NCBI GenBank assembly: GCA_964342675.1
Contig: CAYFFR010000003.1
Location: forward strand, 1-56,862
Reading direction: 5' to 3'
Source: MED-G82 sp964342675
GTDB taxonomy: Bacteria; Pseudomonadota; Gammaproteobacteria; Magnimaribacterales; D2472
DNA length: 56,862 nucleotides
The first letter of the stretch is position 1. Every line of letters begins with the position of its first letter. The position numbers and the translations under genes are program-made. The notes beneath the pieces were generated by a model that ran no database searches, was not told the DNA's origin, and saw nothing but the letters and a program-made list of their open reading frames with translations. Shown here piece after piece: positions 41,781 to 50,645 of the stretch.

Positions 41781-43250
41781 ATGATCGATAAAGCTTCATA
41801 TTTAGATTATAAAGATCAAGGATTCACTATTGTTCCAATGGTAAGAGAGATCCGCATTGATGATGAGGGTCCAATTTCTATATACATCAAAGCATCAACC
41901 CAGAAGAATAAGAATTCATTCTTATTAGAATCAGCCGAGGGTAGAGATAAATGGGCTCAATTTTCTATCATTGGTTGGGATTGTATCGACACAATTAAAG
42001 TATATGGAAATGAAATTCAAACCATGCAAGGTAGTGAAAAAGCTAGTTTTAGCTCTGATGACCCACTTAAAGATATAAGAAATATTATCAATAAAGAGCA
42101 TGCCTTAGACATAGGCAATGTGCCTTTTTACGGCGGTTATGTAGGTTTTTTTTCTTATGAGAGTGCTCAATATGCAGAGAAAAGAATAGCGGATTTATCT
42201 ACAAAAGCTCCAAAGTTTAAAGAGCATATGCCTGATATCTTACTTGTAAGGGCTGATAATCTAATTGTCTATGATAATTTTAATCACACTATTCAAATTA
42301 TTTTTAATGTTAATCCTCAAAGCACACCATATGAAGATATTCAACCACATCTTGATGAAATTGAAGATTTTTTAAGGGCACCAATAAATAAGCCTGAAGA
42401 TTTATTTAATACACCATCTGGGGAATTTAGTTTTACCTCAAATTTTGATAAATCAGATTACTTAAGAGCTGTAGAAAGAATCAAAGAATACATACAAAAT
42501 GGAGATGTGATGCAGGTTGTTTTAGCTCAGGATTTCTCATCAGAATTTAATTATGATCCTTTTAAGTTATATAGAGCTATTAGGAAGCTTAATCCATCCC
42601 CATATATGTATTTCTTAGATTTAGAGGAATGCAAGGTCGTTGGGGCCTCTCCAGAGATTCTAGTTAGATTGCAAGATGATGAAATAACTTTACGACCAAT
42701 TGCCGGAACAAGGAAACGCGGTCGAGACTCTTATCAAGACAATCAGTATGAGGATAACTTGATAAATGATGAGAAGGAATTAGCTGAGCACTTAATGCTG
42801 ATTGACTTGGGTCGCAATGATGTCGGAAGGGTTTCAAAATTTGGTTCTGTTAAGGTTACTGACAAAATGACAGTAGAGAAGTACTCACATGTTATGCATA
42901 TAGTATCTAATATTGTTGGAACATTGGTTGATGATGCTGACTATCTTGATGTATTGAAGGCAACTCTGCCGGCAGGAACTCTATCGGGGGCACCAAAGAT
43001 TAGGGCTATGGAAATAATTAATGAGCTTGAGCCAAGTTCCAGAGGTATATACGGAGGTGCTATTGGATATATAGCTTGGAATGGAAATATGGATACAGCG
43101 ATAGCTATTAGAACCGCTGTTATTAAAGATGGGATCATTCATGTTGGTGCAGGTGGCGGTATTGTAGCTGATTCTACTCCTGATAATGAGTGGGAAGAAT
43201 GTAAACAGAAATCTAAAGTCTTTGAAGATGCAATTGAGATGATCAAATGA
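41781..43250 (+). CDS. trpE: Anthranilate synthase component I
   Basis: TrpE converts chorismate to anthranilate using ammonia delivered by TrpG. The 489-residue protein has the N-terminal regulatory region with LLESAEGRDKWAQFSIIG, which carries the tryptophan-binding LLES motif, so feedback inhibition is expected. The chorismate-binding core has VMQVVLAQDFS, ASPEILVRL, RPIAGTRKRG, MLIDLGRNDVGRVSKFGSV and PAGTLSGAPKIRAMEII. No leader peptide with tryptophan codons or attenuator is seen in the nine bases before it. trpE-trpG-trpD-trpC are contiguous and overlapping. Confidence 0.96.
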   Translation: MIDKASYLDYKDQGFTIVPMVREIRIDDEGPISIYIKASTQKNKNSFLLESAEGRDKWAQFSIIGWDCIDTIKVYGNEIQTMQGSEKASFSSDDPLKDIRNIINKEHALDIGNVPFYGGYVGFFSYESAQYAEKRIADLSTKAPKFKEHMPDILLVRADNLIVYDNFNHTIQIIFNVNPQSTPYEDIQPHLDEIEDFLRAPINKPEDLFNTPSGEFSFTSNFDKSDYLRAVERIKEYIQNGDVMQVVLAQDFSSEFNYDPFKLYRAIRKLNPSPYMYFLDLEECKVVGASPEILVRLQDDEITLRPIAGTRKRGRDSYQDNQYEDNLINDEKELAEHLMLIDLGRNDVGRVSKFGSVKVTDKMTVEKYSHVMHIVSNIVGTLVDDADYLDVLKATLPAGTLSGAPKIRAMEIINELEPSSRGIYGGAIGYIAWNGNMDTAIAIRTAVIKDGIIHVGAGGGIVADSTPDNEWEECKQKSKVFEDAIEMIK

Positions 43251-43810
43251 TTTTAGTCATCGATAACTATGATTCATTTACTTACAACCTGGTTCATTAT
43301 CTTGGTATGTGCGGACAAAAAGTTATTGTTAAGAGAAATGACGAGATTGATATTAAAGAAATTAATAGATTAAACCCAAAGAAAATAGTTATTTCTCCAG
43401 GCCCATGTACTCCAAAGGAGGCTGGGATCTCAGTAGAGATTGTAAGGAAAACACAAGTCCCATTACTTGGTGTGTGTTTAGGACATCAATCAATTGGAGT
43501 AGCATTTGGTGGACAAGTAATTAAAGCACCAGATATATTTCATGGAAAAGTATCATCTATAGAACATAATAATAAAGGTATATTTAAAGATATTCCCAAT
43601 CCATATCCAGTCGTTAGATACCACAGCCTAATCATTGAAAAGAATTCGATGCCTAATGATTTAGAAATTACATGTGTCTTAGAAGACAATTCCAATATTA
43701 TAATGGGCATCCAACATAAAGAATTCCCAATTTTTGGAGTTCAATTTCATCCTGAATCAATTGATACAGAGCATGGTATGCAATTAATAGAGAACTTTAT
43801 AGCCTTATGA
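43247..43810 (+). CDS. trpG: Anthranilate synthase component II (glutamine amidotransferase)
   Basis: TrpG hydrolyses glutamine and channels ammonia to TrpE. The 187-residue class I amidotransferase starts LVIDNYDSFTYNLVHYLG, has ISPGPCTPKEAGIS, the nucleophile in LGVCLGHQSIGVAFGG (Cys near residue 78), and the His-Glu pair in VQFHPESIDTEHG. It overlaps trpE (ATGA) and trpD by four bases each. The same subunit may also serve p-aminobenzoate synthesis in organisms with one copy, but that is not visible here. Confidence 0.95.
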   Translation: MILVIDNYDSFTYNLVHYLGMCGQKVIVKRNDEIDIKEINRLNPKKIVISPGPCTPKEAGISVEIVRKTQVPLLGVCLGHQSIGVAFGGQVIKAPDIFHGKVSSIEHNNKGIFKDIPNPYPVVRYHSLIIEKNSMPNDLEITCVLEDNSNIIMGIQHKEFPIFGVQFHPESIDTEHGMQLIENFIAL

Positions 43811-44817
43811 TCAAAGAGATTATTACTCAGTTGGAGGACAGGCAGGATCTTAGTGGCTCTCAAATGGAAGCTGTCATGAAAGCAATCATGACTGGCGAAA
43901 TCCAAGATGCAGATATAGAAAGATTTTTACTGGGCTTAAATGCAAAAGGTATTGCAGAAACTGAAATTACTGCTGCAGCTCAGGTTATGCGAGATAGATC
44001 TTTAAAGTTTGATATTGGGGATGGGTCGCATATTGATACCTGTGGTACCGGGGGCACAGGATTAAATACTTTTAATTGCTCAACCGCTTCTGCCTTTGTT
44101 GTAGCAGGAGGTGGAGGAAAAGTTACAAAGCATGGAAACAAAGCAATTTCTAGTCAATCCGGTAGTGCAGATCTTCTAATAGAGGCTGGAGCAAACATCT
44201 CCCATGATAGAGACAATCTTACGAAGATTTTTCATACGGTTGGATTTATATTTCTTTTTGCACCTCTACATCATTTATCTATGAAGCATGTAATGACGGC
44301 AAGAAAAAAAATTAATACGAAAACCATTTTTAATTTATTAGGACCACACACAAATCCTTGTGGAGCTAAAAAACAATTACTAGGGGTCTATGAAAAAGAT
44401 CTATTAGATAAATTTACTATTGTTGCAAAGAATTTAGACATGCAACATGTTTTGATTGTGCATGGTTTTGATGGCCTAGATGAGATCAGCATTACTGATT
44501 CAACTTATATCTCTGAACTTAAGGACGGTAAAATTAATAAATATGAGATTTCTCCTAGCGATTTTGGTCTTCCTATTTCACACTTTGATGAGATCGTTGC
44601 TCAATCACCGCAAGAAAGCTTAAATCTAGTACAAGATGCTTTTGCGGGTGAAAATTCAGCGGTACAAAATATGATTGCTCTAAATGCTGGAGCAGGATTT
44701 TATTTAGGAAATCAAGTTAAGTCCATTGCCGAGGGAGTTGAATTAGCATTTTCAACAATGGATAGCGGTAAAGCTATAGCAAATTTGGAGGCATACGTTA
44801 GTGTGTCTAATTCATAA
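43807..44817 (+). CDS. trpD: Anthranilate phosphoribosyltransferase
   Basis: TrpD transfers phosphoribose from PRPP to anthranilate. The 336-residue protein has an N-terminal helical domain with MTGEIQDADIERFLLGLNAKG, the PRPP loop DTCGTGGTGLNTFNCSTASAFVVAGGG (GTGGT where GTGGD is more common), KHGNKAISSQSGSADLLIEAGA, and FNLLGPHTNPCGAKKQLLGVY. The trpC start overlaps its stop as TAATG. Confidence 0.95.
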   Translation: MIKEIITQLEDRQDLSGSQMEAVMKAIMTGEIQDADIERFLLGLNAKGIAETEITAAAQVMRDRSLKFDIGDGSHIDTCGTGGTGLNTFNCSTASAFVVAGGGGKVTKHGNKAISSQSGSADLLIEAGANISHDRDNLTKIFHTVGFIFLFAPLHHLSMKHVMTARKKINTKTIFNLLGPHTNPCGAKKQLLGVYEKDLLDKFTIVAKNLDMQHVLIVHGFDGLDEISITDSTYISELKDGKINKYEISPSDFGLPISHFDEIVAQSPQESLNLVQDAFAGENSAVQNMIALNAGAGFYLGNQVKSIAEGVELAFSTMDSGKAIANLEAYVSVSNS

Positions 44818-45566
44818 TGACCATTCTTAAAGAAATAGTTAAGAATACTCAAGAGAAGGTTAATGAAAGGAAAAGACAGTTTCCAATTAAGAACATTAAA
44901 AACCAACTGGAAAATATACCCATCATTGACATTTCATTCAAAGAGAATTTAATTAATAAAGATGAAGCTATTATCGCAGAAATAAAAAAAGCCTCACCAA
45001 GTGCCGGAGTCATTGATAAAAATTTTAACCCTATTGATAAAGCCAAGGAATATGAAAATAGAGGGGTAGCTGCATTATCTGTATTGACAGAAGAGGACTT
45101 CTTTGGAGGTTGTAATGAGTATCTCATCAGTGTTAGAGAAGCAACATCATTACCAATTTTAAGGAAAGATTTTTTAGTAGATGAGTATCAAATTTATGAA
45201 TCAAGGCTTATTGGTGCGAATTGCATTCTTTTAATAGCAGCCATACTCTCAGATTCCCAGATTAGAGACTTTGTCAAAATATCTGAAGAACTAAATATGG
45301 ATTATTTATTAGAAGTTCATGATAAAGATGAGCTTGCCAGGGTAGAGCACTTTGATAACGCAATCATCGGAGTTAACAATAGAAACTTAAAGACATTTGA
45401 AGTTGATTTAAAAAATTCTGTTAGGCTTAGGCAGGCCTTTAATCACAACAATGTTTTTGTTGCTGAATCTGGTATTAAAAAACAAGCTGATATTGATTAT
45501 CTAAAAAGCAATGGGATTAATGTCTTTTTGATTGGTGAAAGCTTAATGAGGAATGAATTTAAATAG
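44817..45566 (+). CDS. trpC: Indole-3-glycerol phosphate synthase
   Basis: TrpC closes the indole ring. The 249-residue barrel has IIAEIKKASPSAGVI (catalytic lysine, about residue 54), ALSVLTEEDFFGG, LPILRKDFLVDEYQIYESRLIGANCILLIAA, LLEVHDKDEL, IGVNNRNLKTFEVDL and VAESGIKKQADIDYL. It is the single-function form without a fused TrpF. It closes the trpEGDC group; trpF, trpB and trpA are not in the window. Its end lies seven bases from the convergent coq7. Confidence 0.96.
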   Translation: MTILKEIVKNTQEKVNERKRQFPIKNIKNQLENIPIIDISFKENLINKDEAIIAEIKKASPSAGVIDKNFNPIDKAKEYENRGVAALSVLTEEDFFGGCNEYLISVREATSLPILRKDFLVDEYQIYESRLIGANCILLIAAILSDSQIRDFVKISEELNMDYLLEVHDKDELARVEHFDNAIIGVNNRNLKTFEVDLKNSVRLRQAFNHNNVFVAESGIKKQADIDYLKSNGINVFLIGESLMRNEFK

Positions 45567-45573
45567 ACTGAGA

Positions 45574-46200
45574 TTAAACATATCGACTTGATGAGGTCAT
45601 TATTTTAGCAGTTAAATTCATCATTTTTTTTGTTCTGTTTGGTAATTTTTTTCCTCCACTTTTGGATGCATTTTCTGCATGAGAGCCCTCATCAGAACGC
45701 ATTGTCTCTAGAATTTTAATAGTTCTTTTATCATTCTTAGATATTCTCAAAAGATGCTTATCAAGATGTTTTACTACTTGCTTTTCAGTTTCCTCAACAA
45801 AACCAAGACTTGTTTTTTTACCAAAAGCACCAAATAGAGCTCCAATTGTAAATGATCCCGCATACCATAATGGATTCAAAATTGATGGCTTGCCATTTAA
45901 TTCATTTAATCTTTTATTACACCAAATTAGATGATCTGTTTCTTCTTCACCAGCGTGAATCAGATGTTCTTTAATATCACTATCCTTGCACACCATAGCT
46001 TGACCTCTATACAGGGCTTGAGCTGCAACCTCTCCAGCTAAATTAACTCTCATTAGTTCGATAGATAACTTTTTTTCATTCTTATTTAGCATTTGATCAT
46101 CAACATTACATGGGTATGCTCTATCAGTACCAGATTTTTTATTAGAAAGCGTTTTTAATGCTATATCACATTCATTGATTAACTGATCTATTAGATTCAT
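45574..46200 (-). CDS. coq7: 2-nonaprenyl-3-methyl-6-methoxy-1,4-benzoquinol hydroxylase Coq7
   Basis: Coq7 is the di-iron hydroxylase of a late ubiquinone step. The 208-residue protein has MRVNLAGEVAAQALYRGQAM (first Glu ligand, about residue 55) and HLIHAGEEETDHLIWCNKRLNEL (ExxH). WYAGSFTIGALFGAF forms the membrane-facing helix, VEETEKQVVKHLDKHL gives another ligand, and the last is in MRSDEGSHAENA (ExxH). With ubiC-ubiA it indicates aerobic ubiquinone synthesis. It overlaps purD by four bases and lies right after trpC, an arrangement of neighbours also seen in Pseudomonas for trpC and coq7. Confidence 0.93.
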   Translation of the reverse strand: MNLIDQLINECDIALKTLSNKKSGTDRAYPCNVDDQMLNKNEKKLSIELMRVNLAGEVAAQALYRGQAMVCKDSDIKEHLIHAGEEETDHLIWCNKRLNELNGKPSILNPLWYAGSFTIGALFGAFGKKTSLGFVEETEKQVVKHLDKHLLRISKNDKRTIKILETMRSDEGSHAENASKSGGKKLPNRTKKMMNLTAKIMTSSSRYV

Positions 46201-47465
46201 GGTAGTCCTTTATCACCAATATCTTTTCTAAAAAAAGCCCCTTCAAAAGAAACGCATTTTGATAGATTATAGGCTTTAGATTGTGCAGTTTTCAAATCAT
46301 TTCCTAGGGCTGTTGCACAAAACACACGACCCCCAGATGTTTTAACAGTATTTTCTTCAAGCTTAGTTCCTGCATGAAAAAGCTTAACATCAGGATCATT
46401 AATATCCTCTATCAATACTAGTTTATTTGACTGATAATTTTGAGGATAACCTTCCGATGCAATCACTACACCGCAAGCATGTTTTGCACTCCACTTAATA
46501 TTATATGTATTTAATCTACCTTCTATTGCTGCTAAGCACAGTTGAACCAGGCTAGATTCTAGTCTCATCATTATTGGTTGAGTCTCAGGATCACCAAATC
46601 GACAGTTAAACTCAAGCACTTTAATTTGATCACCCTTAATCATTAACCCTGCATACAAAAATCCCAGATAGGGGCATCCTTCGTTTTTTAGACCCTCCAT
46701 TGTTGGAATCATAACTTGATCAATAATAAGCTTGTATAGAGCATCGGTTACAACTGGTGCTGGAGAATAGGCTCCCATCCCACCAGTATTTAGGCCGACA
46801 TCACCATCACCAACTGCCTTGTGGTCTTGACTAGTTGCAAGTGGCACAATCTGGTCGCCACTAACTACTGCAATAAAACTTGCCTCTTCTCCTAGCAAGA
46901 ACTCTTCTATCACAACTTTGTTTCCTGCGTCTCCAAAAGTACGATCTTTTAGAATAGATATAAGCGCTTTTTCAGCGGCTATTTTATTCTCACAAATTAT
47001 TACTCCTTTCCCAGCAGCTAGACCATCTGCTTTAACAACAGCAGGATATTCAATTAAATCCAGATAGGATCTCGCCTCTTCATAATCGTCAAAAGCTTTA
47101 TATTCTGCGGTTGGCACACCGTATTTCTTAAAAAAGTCTTTAGAAAAAGCTTTAGATCCTTCAAGTTGTGCAGCCTTTTGTGATGGACCAAACACAGGAA
47201 TATCTGAAGCTTGCAGCAGGTCTACCAATCCCTCAACTAAAGGTTGCTCTGGCCCAACAATAACAAGGTCAATTTTCTTACTTTTACAGAAGCTTTCTAT
47301 ATGGTCATGATTATTAAGCTTAATATCCACATTAGAAATTTTTGTCTCTAGTGATGTGCCAGCATTCCCAGGAGCAACAAAAACATTACTAACCTCTTGA
47401 TCTTGTGCACATTTCCATGCCAATGCATGCTCTCTACCCCCATTACCCAAGATCAGTACTTGCAT
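46197..47465 (-). CDS. purD: Phosphoribosylamine-glycine ligase
   Basis: PurD (GAR synthetase) joins phosphoribosylamine and glycine with ATP. The 422-residue ATP-grasp protein starts MQVLILGNGGREHALAWKCAQ, has VVKADGLAAGKGVIIC (about residue 140), VIEEFLLGEEASFIAVVSG, DVGLNTGGMGAYSPAPV and LEFNCRFGDPETQPIMMRL (metal-binding). It follows purH by five bases. The fis-purH-purD order is also present in Pseudomonas aeruginosa. Confidence 0.96.
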   Translation of the reverse strand: MQVLILGNGGREHALAWKCAQDQEVSNVFVAPGNAGTSLETKISNVDIKLNNHDHIESFCKSKKIDLVIVGPEQPLVEGLVDLLQASDIPVFGPSQKAAQLEGSKAFSKDFFKKYGVPTAEYKAFDDYEEARSYLDLIEYPAVVKADGLAAGKGVIICENKIAAEKALISILKDRTFGDAGNKVVIEEFLLGEEASFIAVVSGDQIVPLATSQDHKAVGDGDVGLNTGGMGAYSPAPVVTDALYKLIIDQVMIPTMEGLKNEGCPYLGFLYAGLMIKGDQIKVLEFNCRFGDPETQPIMMRLESSLVQLCLAAIEGRLNTYNIKWSAKHACGVVIASEGYPQNYQSNKLVLIEDINDPDVKLFHAGTKLEENTVKTSGGRVFCATALGNDLKTAQSKAYNLSKCVSFEGAFFRKDIGDKGLP

Positions 47466-47470
47466 GATAT

Positions 47471-49009
47471 CTAATGCCTAAAGTGCCTTATCCCAGTAAA
47501 AACCATTGCTATATCATGCTCATCTGCAGCATCTATAACTTCACCATCTCTCATTGAGCCACCCGGTTGAATAATTGAAGTTATGCCAACTTTAGCAGCT
47601 TGATCAATACCATCTCGGAACGGAAAGAATGCATCTGAGGCCATAGCTGATTGACTTGATTCCAAACCTTCTTGTTTAGCTTTTAGAGCAGCTATTTCTG
47701 TACTGATTACTCTACTCATTTGTCCCGCACCTATACCTATGGTCTGGTTATTCTTTGCAAACACAATAGCATTGGACTTAACAAATTTAGCCACTTTCCA
47801 AGCAAATAATAAATCATTAATTTCTTCTTGATCCGGCTTTCTTTTTGAAACAACTTTTAGATCTTTCTCAGTGATTTTCTTGCTATCACTATCTTGCCAC
47901 AATAAACCACCTGAGATTGTTTTTAATATACCCGGAAATGTTTGATTAGAACTTAGGTCTGCAATTAAAACTCTTACATTAGGCTTTTCTTTAAATGCGT
48001 TTAAAGCATCTTTAGAGTAATCGGTAGCTATGATGATTTCAAGAAATTGTTTTTTGATAATTGTTTCTGCTAATTGTTTATCAATAGTTGTATTTATTGC
48101 TATTACCCCACCAAATGCTGAGGTTGGGTCTGTTTCAAATGCTTTGTTATATGCATCGATAGAATGTTTAGCAGATGCAACTCCGCAAGGGTTTGCATGT
48201 TTAACGATCACGCATGAAGTTTCTTCAAATTCTTTTATACATTCCCAAGCTGAATCAGCATCAACCATATTGTTAAACGACAATTCTTTGCCTTGGAGAA
48301 TCTTACTATTAGCAATTTGTTTAGTTTGTAAATTAGGCAGGATGTATAAAAAGGCATTTTGGTGGGGATTCTCACCATAGCGAAGTTTCCTAGGGTTTTT
48401 TAATATATCTTCATTAATAAGACTTTTTGTATTATTTTCATTAACTAAATATGAAGAAATGGAATGATCATAAGCTGACATCATCTCAAACACTTTCTGA
48501 GCACACTTCTTTCTAAAATTTAGATCAAGTTCCTGAGCTTTATATAAGTCAATAAATTCAGAATACTGTGAAGGATTAGACAAAACAGTGACATCTTTAA
48601 AGTTTTTGGCAGCAGCTCGTATCATTGTAGGGCCACCGATATCTATATTTTCTATGGATTCATCAAAATCAGCATCAGAGGCTATTGTCTCTTGAAAGGG
48701 ATACAGATTTACGACAACAAGATCTATCATTGGGTAGTTAGATTTTTCCATTTCTGTTAAATGAGAATCACGTTTTGCCAGAATTCCTGCATGAATTTTC
48801 GGATGCAGTGTTTTAATTCTTCCTTCCATCATTTCTGGATGACCCGTATATTCACTTACTTCTATTGCCTTATATCCTCGATCCCGAATAAATTTGTAAG
48901 TGCCCCCAGTAGAAATTATTTTTATATTTTCGTTATTTAGGAACTCTAAAAGAATTCCTAGATTAGATTTATCTGAGACGCTTATTAGAGCAGACGTTAT
49001 ATCAGGCAT
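47471..49009 (-). CDS. purH: Bifunctional AICAR transformylase/IMP cyclohydrolase PurH
   Basis: PurH performs the last two steps of IMP synthesis. The N-terminal MGS-like cyclohydrolase (about 1-190) shows ALISVSDKSNL, ISTGGTYKFI, TGHPEMMEGRIKTLHPKIHAGIL and IDIGGPTMIRAAAKN. The AICAR transformylase part shows LRYGENPHQNAF, CVIVKHANPCGVASA, AFGGVIAIN and MASDAFFPFRDGIDQAAKVGITSIIQPGGSMRD. 512 residues is slightly short but complete. Its ATG overlaps the fis stop (TAATG). Confidence 0.96.
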   Translation of the reverse strand: MPDITSALISVSDKSNLGILLEFLNNENIKIISTGGTYKFIRDRGYKAIEVSEYTGHPEMMEGRIKTLHPKIHAGILAKRDSHLTEMEKSNYPMIDLVVVNLYPFQETIASDADFDESIENIDIGGPTMIRAAAKNFKDVTVLSNPSQYSEFIDLYKAQELDLNFRKKCAQKVFEMMSAYDHSISSYLVNENNTKSLINEDILKNPRKLRYGENPHQNAFLYILPNLQTKQIANSKILQGKELSFNNMVDADSAWECIKEFEETSCVIVKHANPCGVASAKHSIDAYNKAFETDPTSAFGGVIAINTTIDKQLAETIIKKQFLEIIIATDYSKDALNAFKEKPNVRVLIADLSSNQTFPGILKTISGGLLWQDSDSKKITEKDLKVVSKRKPDQEEINDLLFAWKVAKFVKSNAIVFAKNNQTIGIGAGQMSRVISTEIAALKAKQEGLESSQSAMASDAFFPFRDGIDQAAKVGITSIIQPGGSMRDGEVIDAADEHDIAMVFTGIRHFRH

Positions 49010-49275
49010 TATAAATTAATCTTATATTTGATAAGTTTTTTTCTTAATGTCGCCCGATTAAGTCCTAATATTTTTGCTGCCCTAGATTGATTATTATCGA
49101 CAAATTTCATCGTGGCTATTAGAACCTCTGGTTCTACCTCACCCATCACCAACTGATATACATCTGCTGGTTCTACAGACTTAAGATCCTTGTAGTATCT
49201 TTTCATGGCCTTTCTGACCTGTTCGCTTAAAGGCTTCTTTCTTGTGGGACTTAGCTTTGAATTTACTTTTTTCAC
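49009..49275 (-). CDS. fis: Nucleoid-associated DNA-binding protein Fis
   Basis: The 88-residue protein has the Fis-type helix-turn-helix at the C-terminus (MKFVDNNQSRAAKILGLNRATLRKKLIKYKI). The preceding region LSEQVRKAMKRYYKDLKSVEPADVYQLVMGEVEPEVL forms the dimer helix. Fis bends DNA and controls growth-rate-dependent genes, including rRNA operons. In E. coli fis follows dusB; here it leads purH-purD and overlaps purH by one base, so Fis and purine synthesis are likely expressed together. The 55-bp upstream gap shows no strong promoter by eye. Confidence 0.93.
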   Translation of the reverse strand: MKKVNSKLSPTRKKPLSEQVRKAMKRYYKDLKSVEPADVYQLVMGEVEPEVLIATMKFVDNNQSRAAKILGLNRATLRKKLIKYKINL

Positions 49276-49330
49276 AATTCTTTTTAGGTGAAAGAACAGT
49301 TTACTATTGATTAAAAAATGCTCAACAAGA

Positions 49331-49894
49331 TTAAGTATTTATTTGAGTTTTTTTTCTATAACCAAGCTTCAAATCGATAATTGTGTTATTACTTAGAGTA
49401 ATTTTTGTAATAGATAGGTAATCTGGGTAAAAATACAGAAGACTCTTATTTTTGTAATAATCTCCAGCTATAACGTTAATGACCATAAAATGCGTAAAAA
49501 TTATTTTATTTTGTTTAGAGTCTTTAATTTCATTAAGAATATTATTTCTCCATGCCTTTATCTCTTTGGGTAGCTTCGCAATATTCATATGCATAATATT
49601 GTTTAACCATTCATTCTTTTGTTCTTGCTTAATACCGGAGAAAGGAATTTCTACATATACGTCATTTATAACTACTGCTTTATCTAAAAACTTAGATAGC
49701 GGAGCCGCACTTTGTCTAGCTCTTTTTTTGGGGCTTGAAATTAAGTCAAAAGATGTTAAATCATCATTATTGAGCTTCTCTATTAACTCTTCTGATTGGA
49801 GACAGCCATCACTACTTAAGGGAGAGTCATTATCTTGATCCCATGCATATTGAGTTTCACCATGTCGTATTAGATATATTGAAGTTTCAGACAT
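49331..49894 (-). CDS. Histidine phosphatase superfamily protein
   Basis: The 187-residue protein begins IYLIRHGETQYAWDQDNDSPLSSDGCLQSEELIEKL, the phosphohistidine RHGE motif of the phosphoglycerate mutase-like superfamily. LISSPKKRARQSAAPLSKFL follows and the second histidine is in KIIFTHFMVINVIAG, where the usual HG is HF. The substrate is unknown; a small-molecule phosphatase is likely. The gene is divergent from rsmE with a 28-bp spacer and lies 55 bp beyond the fis promoter region on the same strand. Confidence 0.85.
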   Translation of the reverse strand: MSETSIYLIRHGETQYAWDQDNDSPLSSDGCLQSEELIEKLNNDDLTSFDLISSPKKRARQSAAPLSKFLDKAVVINDVYVEIPFSGIKQEQKNEWLNNIMHMNIAKLPKEIKAWRNNILNEIKDSKQNKIIFTHFMVINVIAGDYYKNKSLLYFYPDYLSITKITLSNNTIIDLKLGYRKKTQINT

Positions 49895-49922
49895 TAAATT
49901 TCTTTGACTTTATAATTATTGT

Positions 49923-50645
49923 ATGCGGTTACCAAGATTTTATTATTCAGAACTCAAGATTGGTAGTGTCTTGATAAATGAAAAAAAGAACATCCATCAC
50001 TTAATTAAAGTCTTGCGTTCTAAGACTGGCGATCAGATTGAACTATTTGATGGAAAATTGTCAACAGGATTAGGGGAAATAAAGGAGATTTCAAAAGATT
50101 CTATTAAGGTGGATATAACAGAAATCTTTAATCAACATCAGGGATATACTCATAACTATGACTTAGTAGTCCCTGTATTAAAAAAAGACAGTCTTTTTTT
50201 GGTAATTCATCAATCAGTTGAAATTGGAATCAACAATATCTTCTTATATCGACCTGATCGCATTGACCAATCTATGCTAAAAAAAGATATATCCAAGATT
50301 ATGTCAAAACTAGAAGATATTGTAATTGCAGCATGTGCACAATCAGGCAACAACAAGCTTAGTAAGATACAGTATAGTAAATCCTTAGATAAGGCGCTTA
50401 AAGATTGTAAGTACCCTAGAGTAATATTTGATAATCAAACAGAAAATTCAATCTGCAATATGAAAGGAGGAATTTATACGAATGGAGTTACACTAGTCAT
50501 TGGATGCGAATCAGGTTTTTCTATGAATGAGAGATCATTATTTGTAAAGGATGAAATTTTTAAATTACGAACTAATATTTTGAGAGCAGAAACTGCACCA
50601 ATTGTTGCATTAACCACATTGAAAACAAAGCTAGAGGATATTTAA
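49923..50645 (+). CDS. rsmE: 16S rRNA (uracil1498-N3)-methyltransferase RsmE
   Basis: RsmE methylates U1498 of 16S rRNA. The 240-residue protein begins MRLPRFYYSELKIGSVL, has HHLIKVLRSKTGDQIELFDGK (PUA-like part), LVVPVLKKDSLFLVIHQSVEIGI, and the SPOUT-fold C-terminus VTLVIGCESGFSMNERSLF and LRTNILRAETAPIVALTTL. The gene ends exactly one base before the TTG of gshB, forming an operon. Confidence 0.94.
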   Translation: MRLPRFYYSELKIGSVLINEKKNIHHLIKVLRSKTGDQIELFDGKLSTGLGEIKEISKDSIKVDITEIFNQHQGYTHNYDLVVPVLKKDSLFLVIHQSVEIGINNIFLYRPDRIDQSMLKKDISKIMSKLEDIVIAACAQSGNNKLSKIQYSKSLDKALKDCKYPRVIFDNQTENSICNMKGGIYTNGVTLVIGCESGFSMNERSLFVKDEIFKLRTNILRAETAPIVALTTLKTKLEDI

